From assembly GCA_031277045.1 (NCBI GenBank), contig JAISLX010000041.1, forward strand, positions 1-8,261: DNA of 8,261 nucleotides, in the 5' to 3' direction. Position numbers and translations under genes: made by a program. The stretch is from Treponema sp. Its GTDB lineage: Bacteria; Spirochaetota; Spirochaetia; Treponematales; Breznakiellaceae. Of this stretch, positions 6,342-8,261 are shown piece by piece; the first letter of the stretch is position 1; each line of letters opens with the position of its first letter. The notes beneath the pieces were generated by a model. It saw only the letters and a program-made list of their open reading frames with translations, was not told the DNA's origin and searched no databases.

Positions 6342-7397
6342 TTACCTTAGTATACCACCAGGTTTGCTTTCCGCGCTACCCTCTGGTACCGCACCTGACA
6401 ACGGGGTTTCGCGGCGGCGGGGGCCGGGGGATGACCGGCACAGGGGAGGGTTTTCCAGGATTGCGGCGGCGGTTTCCCCGGGGTTTTCCTGGTGGGGCAG
6501 GTGGCCCGCGCCGGGGATGAAACGGAAACCGGCGTCGGGGCGGAGTTCCCGGAGACGGGCGGCGGAGTCAGGCGGGAGGATTTGGTCTTTTTCGCCCCAG
6601 AGGATGAGTATGCTGCCGGGGAAGGTTTGTATGCCCCGGGCGAAGAACCGCGTCCGGGTCCAATAGGCCCCGATCAGGCTGCGGAGGGAGGCGAAATAGG
6701 CCCGTTCCTGGGTTTTGCTTTCCACCCGGGCCGCAACCCGGTCCCGCAAAAAGCGCCGGTCCTCTTCGGACATTCCCGGTAAATCGGCGTAATACCCGAA
6801 AAGGGATTGGTAGGCGGCTTCGTGGTTTTTCCGGTAGGCGCGGTACCACCGTTTTCCCACAAAGGGCAGGGCTGAAAAAATGAAGCCGCCGCCCAGTTTG
6901 CGGGATGGGGGGAAACAGCCGTCCAGGAGGATGAGGCCCTCCACCAGGTCCGGCCGGGTGATGGCCGCTTCCTGGGCGATAAGGGCCCCCATGGAACTGC
7001 CCGCCAGTACCGCGGGGTATGCAGGGCTCGCGCCAACCGCTTCCAGCAGGCGGATCATTACGGCGGCATGACCCCGCAGGTTGATCCGGCCCGGGGCTCG
7101 GGAGCGTCCGAAGCCCGGCAGGTCCGGGGCGATAACCCGGTATCCAGCGGCACTCAAAAGGGGGATCAGCCGCCGCCAGGAATCGGCTTCGTCACCCAGG
7201 CCATGGATCAGGACCAATAGCGGTTTGCGGGGATCGCCGCTTGCCGCGCCGCCGCCTGCGGGACCGGCTGCCCCGGTGTCGTAAAAAAAGAGGGTTTCCC
7301 GGTCTCCCTGGAGCGGTAACACCCAGGCGCGGGACGCCAGGCCGGGCCAGGGGGACATGGGGGAAGCGGAATCTTGAAAGGGACGCGGGTTTGCCAT
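6342..7397 (-). CDS. Alpha/beta hydrolase family protein
   Basis: This 351-aa protein has the alpha/beta hydrolase fold and all three catalytic positions. The oxyanion-hole motif is HGLGDEADSW (His 65-Gly 66), with strand LLVLI before it. The nucleophile elbow is GSSMG with Ser 135, the acid Asp 271 lies in LILWGEKDQILP, and the base His 299 lies in IPGAGHLPHQENP. APDLPGFGRS (90-99) is the usual segment after strand 4. A cap region of basic and aromatic residues lies at about 165-255. The family includes esterases, lipases, haloperoxidases and C-C bond hydrolases; the substrate cannot be told. No signal peptide is evident, so it is probably cytoplasmic. ATG 7397 has AGGA about ten bases upstream. 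The Gly/Ala/Pro-rich residues 41-57 and the Pro/Arg-rich last ~30 residues are unusual and may be extensions beyond the fold. Confidence 0.9.
   Translation of the reverse strand: MANPRPFQDSASPMSPWPGLASRAWVLPLQGDRETLFFYDTGAAGPAGGGAASGDPRKPLLVLIHGLGDEADSWRRLIPLLSAAGYRVIAPDLPGFGRSRAPGRINLRGHAAVMIRLLEAVGASPAYPAVLAGSSMGALIAQEAAITRPDLVEGLILLDGCFPPSRKLGGGFIFSALPFVGKRWYRAYRKNHEAAYQSLFGYYADLPGMSEEDRRFLRDRVAARVESKTQERAYFASLRSLIGAYWTRTRFFARGIQTFPGSILILWGEKDQILPPDSAARLRELRPDAGFRFIPGAGHLPHQENPGETAAAILENPPLCRSSPGPRRRETPLSGAVPEGSAESKPGGILR
6349..6354 (-). promoter_or_regulatory. Possible extended -10 element for the CopZ-like gene
   Basis: TGG-TATACT on the minus strand places a good -10 box (6354-6349) with an upstream TG, about 30 bp before the CopZ-like ATG and inside the last codons of the hydrolase gene. 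No good -35 was seen. It would allow separate transcription of the chaperone. Confidence 0.35.
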
Positions 7398-7404
7398 TAG
7401 TTGT

Positions 7405-7475
7405 TTATCCTCACTTCTATAATATGCATAAAATGATGATTAATATGGAAGCTTTTTTTAGAAATGGATAATTCC
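7405..7475 (-). promoter_or_regulatory. AT-rich promoter region of the hydrolase gene
   Basis: This is the only markedly AT-rich stretch around the hydrolase. TATTAT (7424-7419) could be a -10 box giving a short leader before ATG 7397; the corresponding -35 position is a poor match. From about 7480 to 7580 the DNA becomes GC-rich again and no gene is seen. Confidence 0.35.
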
Positions 7476-7580
7476 GTTATCTCGTTGGCGCCGGGGTCAT
7501 GGCAGAGGTCTCCCCTGGAGAGGGTTCGGGGGAGGTGGGAAATTGCGGCTGATACGGGGTACCGGGTGGATTGGCCCCGC

Positions 7581-8042
7581 TTAGCCGGGGGAGGGAGGGA
7601 CGGGGAGGGGGAAGATGGTGAGGAAAGCGGGTTTTTCCGCCCCATCCCCCCTAGGGGGTCTGACCCCCGGGATCGGGGGAGACTCCTTTTGCCCGGCATC
7701 CTCCCCCTCCGGTTCCCCCTCCACTATCCGCGACCCATACCGGTCCCCCCACAGGTGCCCTATCCGTCCCGCCGCCTGGTTGTACCGCTGCGCGAAGGTC
7801 TGCTTCAGCCACTTCAGTATCCACGGCAACTCCATCCCGTCCGCCGGTTTGATATAAAACCGCAGCCAGTCATCCTCAACCCGCAGCCGGCGGATCTCAA
7901 AGGCAAACCGGCGGGCGGTCTCCCGGAACACCCGGCCAAAGAGGGCCAGGGCCCGGTTTCGGCGGAACAGGGGTTCCCGGTTGTTGATACGGGTGTAGAT
8001 TTCGTACCACACCCCTTGCCGCAAAACACGTAATGATCTCAT
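7581..8042 (-). CDS. Y1/REP-associated-transposase-like protein, degenerate catalytic motifs
   Basis: This 153-aa protein resembles the IS200/REP-associated (RAYT) transposase domain. GVWYEIYTRINNREPLF (10-26) matches the usual YHVT.R.NNR..LF, and KWLKQTFAQRYNQAAGRIGH followed by LWGDRY (78-102) matches the helix with the catalytic Tyr and the G.LW..RY motif. RAYTs are single-strand nucleases of bacterial REP palindromes. The HUH pair is missing: the segment normally reading about PNHxH is here WLRFYIKPADG (59-69). The position that I align with the catalytic Tyr is Phe 83, although Tyr 87 is close by. The domain ends near residue 110; the remaining ~43 residues are Gly/Pro/Glu-rich and encoded by palindromic repeat DNA. 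ATG 8042 fits the family start (MR.LRVLRQG). No ribosome-binding site is seen, and TATATT lies a few bases upstream, so a leaderless message is possible. Confidence 0.75.
   Translation of the reverse strand: MRSLRVLRQGVWYEIYTRINNREPLFRRNRALALFGRVFRETARRFAFEIRRLRVEDDWLRFYIKPADGMELPWILKWLKQTFAQRYNQAAGRIGHLWGDRYGSRIVEGEPEGEDAGQKESPPIPGVRPPRGDGAEKPAFLTIFPLPVPPSPG
7627..7679. repeat. Cluster of three hairpins in the 3' part of the RAYT-like gene
   Basis: Three inverted repeats follow each other: GCGG-GTTTTT-CCGC (7627-7640), CCCCCTAGGGGG (7647-7658) and CCCCCG-GGAT-CGGGGG (7664-7679). They lie within the open frame of the Y1-like gene but after its conserved domain. The array resembles a REP pair (BIME-like). 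Confidence 0.6.
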
Positions 8043-8110
8043 ACAGAATATAATGGGATTGTCCTGCTTTATGCTTTGCTCCCGGGCGAAAAACGGCGCT
8101 GCAATCGGCC

Positions 8111-8261
8111 AATAATTGCCGGCGGCTGCGGACCGCGCAAGGGATAGGAGGGGTGCGGAGCAGCCCCGGCGCGCCGGGGCCGGAGCAACGCGGAGCCCCG
8201 GATAGCCCGGTTTTTTGCGGGGACAGACCCTTCAGGGGCTGGCGCCGCAAAAAATGCGCCC
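8111..8261. repeat. GC-rich palindromic repeat region at the right edge
   Basis: No gene is visible between the Y1-like start (8042) and the window end. The stretch has a perfect 18-bp palindrome GCCCCGGCGCGCCGGGGC (8163-8180) and the word CCCTTCAGGGGCTGGCGCC (8228-8246), which matches 342-360 apart from a small internal difference. It is therefore a further member of the dispersed repeat family and flanks the Y1-like gene on its 5' side. Confidence 0.6.

Noticed and set aside
7464..8033. Plus-strand frame of 189 codons
   Set aside because: It is antisense to the Y1-like gene, is rich in Pro, Arg and Leu, and shows no recognisable domain.
1..8261. CRISPR array
   Set aside because: No set of evenly spaced short repeats was found; the only direct repeat is the two-copy 109-bp unit.

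Overview
The window looks like accessory DNA from a GC-rich bacterial chromosome. By inference it is from a spirochaete, possibly a gut Treponema. That guess rests only on remembered resemblance of the Y1/REP-transposase-like protein, the degraded IS110 element and the GC-rich palindromic repeats to those genomes, so treat it as tentative. All intact genes except the truncated transposase at the left edge, and the tRNA, lie on the minus strand.

Layout. Positions 1-256 are the 3' end of an IS3-family insertion sequence (C-terminal DDE transposase and probable right end). Positions 257-457 hold GC-rich palindromes and no gene. Positions 458-4257 are a tetR / FtsX-type permease / ABC ATPase operon read right to left from a promoter near 4288-4316. 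The tetR start is odd: the ATG with the good ribosome-binding site is in a different frame from the body of the protein, and the two frames meet exactly at a canonical -1 slippery heptamer. Positions 4398-5467 are a decayed IS110-family transposase with at least three frame breaks and an internal deletion. Positions 5468-5926 contain no convincing gene but hold a 109-bp direct repeat, offset by 170 bp, that carries the 3' end of the neighbouring tRNA.

Positions 5927-5998 encode tRNA-Val(CAC) with a clear promoter. Further right come a small CopZ-like metal-binding protein (6119-6319), an alpha/beta hydrolase (6342-7397) and a Y1/REP-associated-transposase-like protein (7581-8042). The last lacks the HUH histidines and runs into palindromic repeats at its 3' end. 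The right edge (8043-8261) is again GC-rich palindromic DNA related to that at the left edge.

How the genes work together. The TetR repressor probably controls its own operon and the two downstream transporter genes, which together form one complete MacB/FtsX-like ABC system of unknown substrate. The module lies between two insertion sequences, which suggests a mobile or rearranged region. The hydrolase and the CopZ-like gene are 22 bp apart and may be co-transcribed, but no functional link is evident. The Y1-like protein and the dispersed GC-rich palindromes may be a RAYT/REP-type pair. The most interesting local points are the slippery tetR start, the inverted copy of the tRNA T-arm just downstream of the tRNA, and the Y1-like protein without its catalytic motif.
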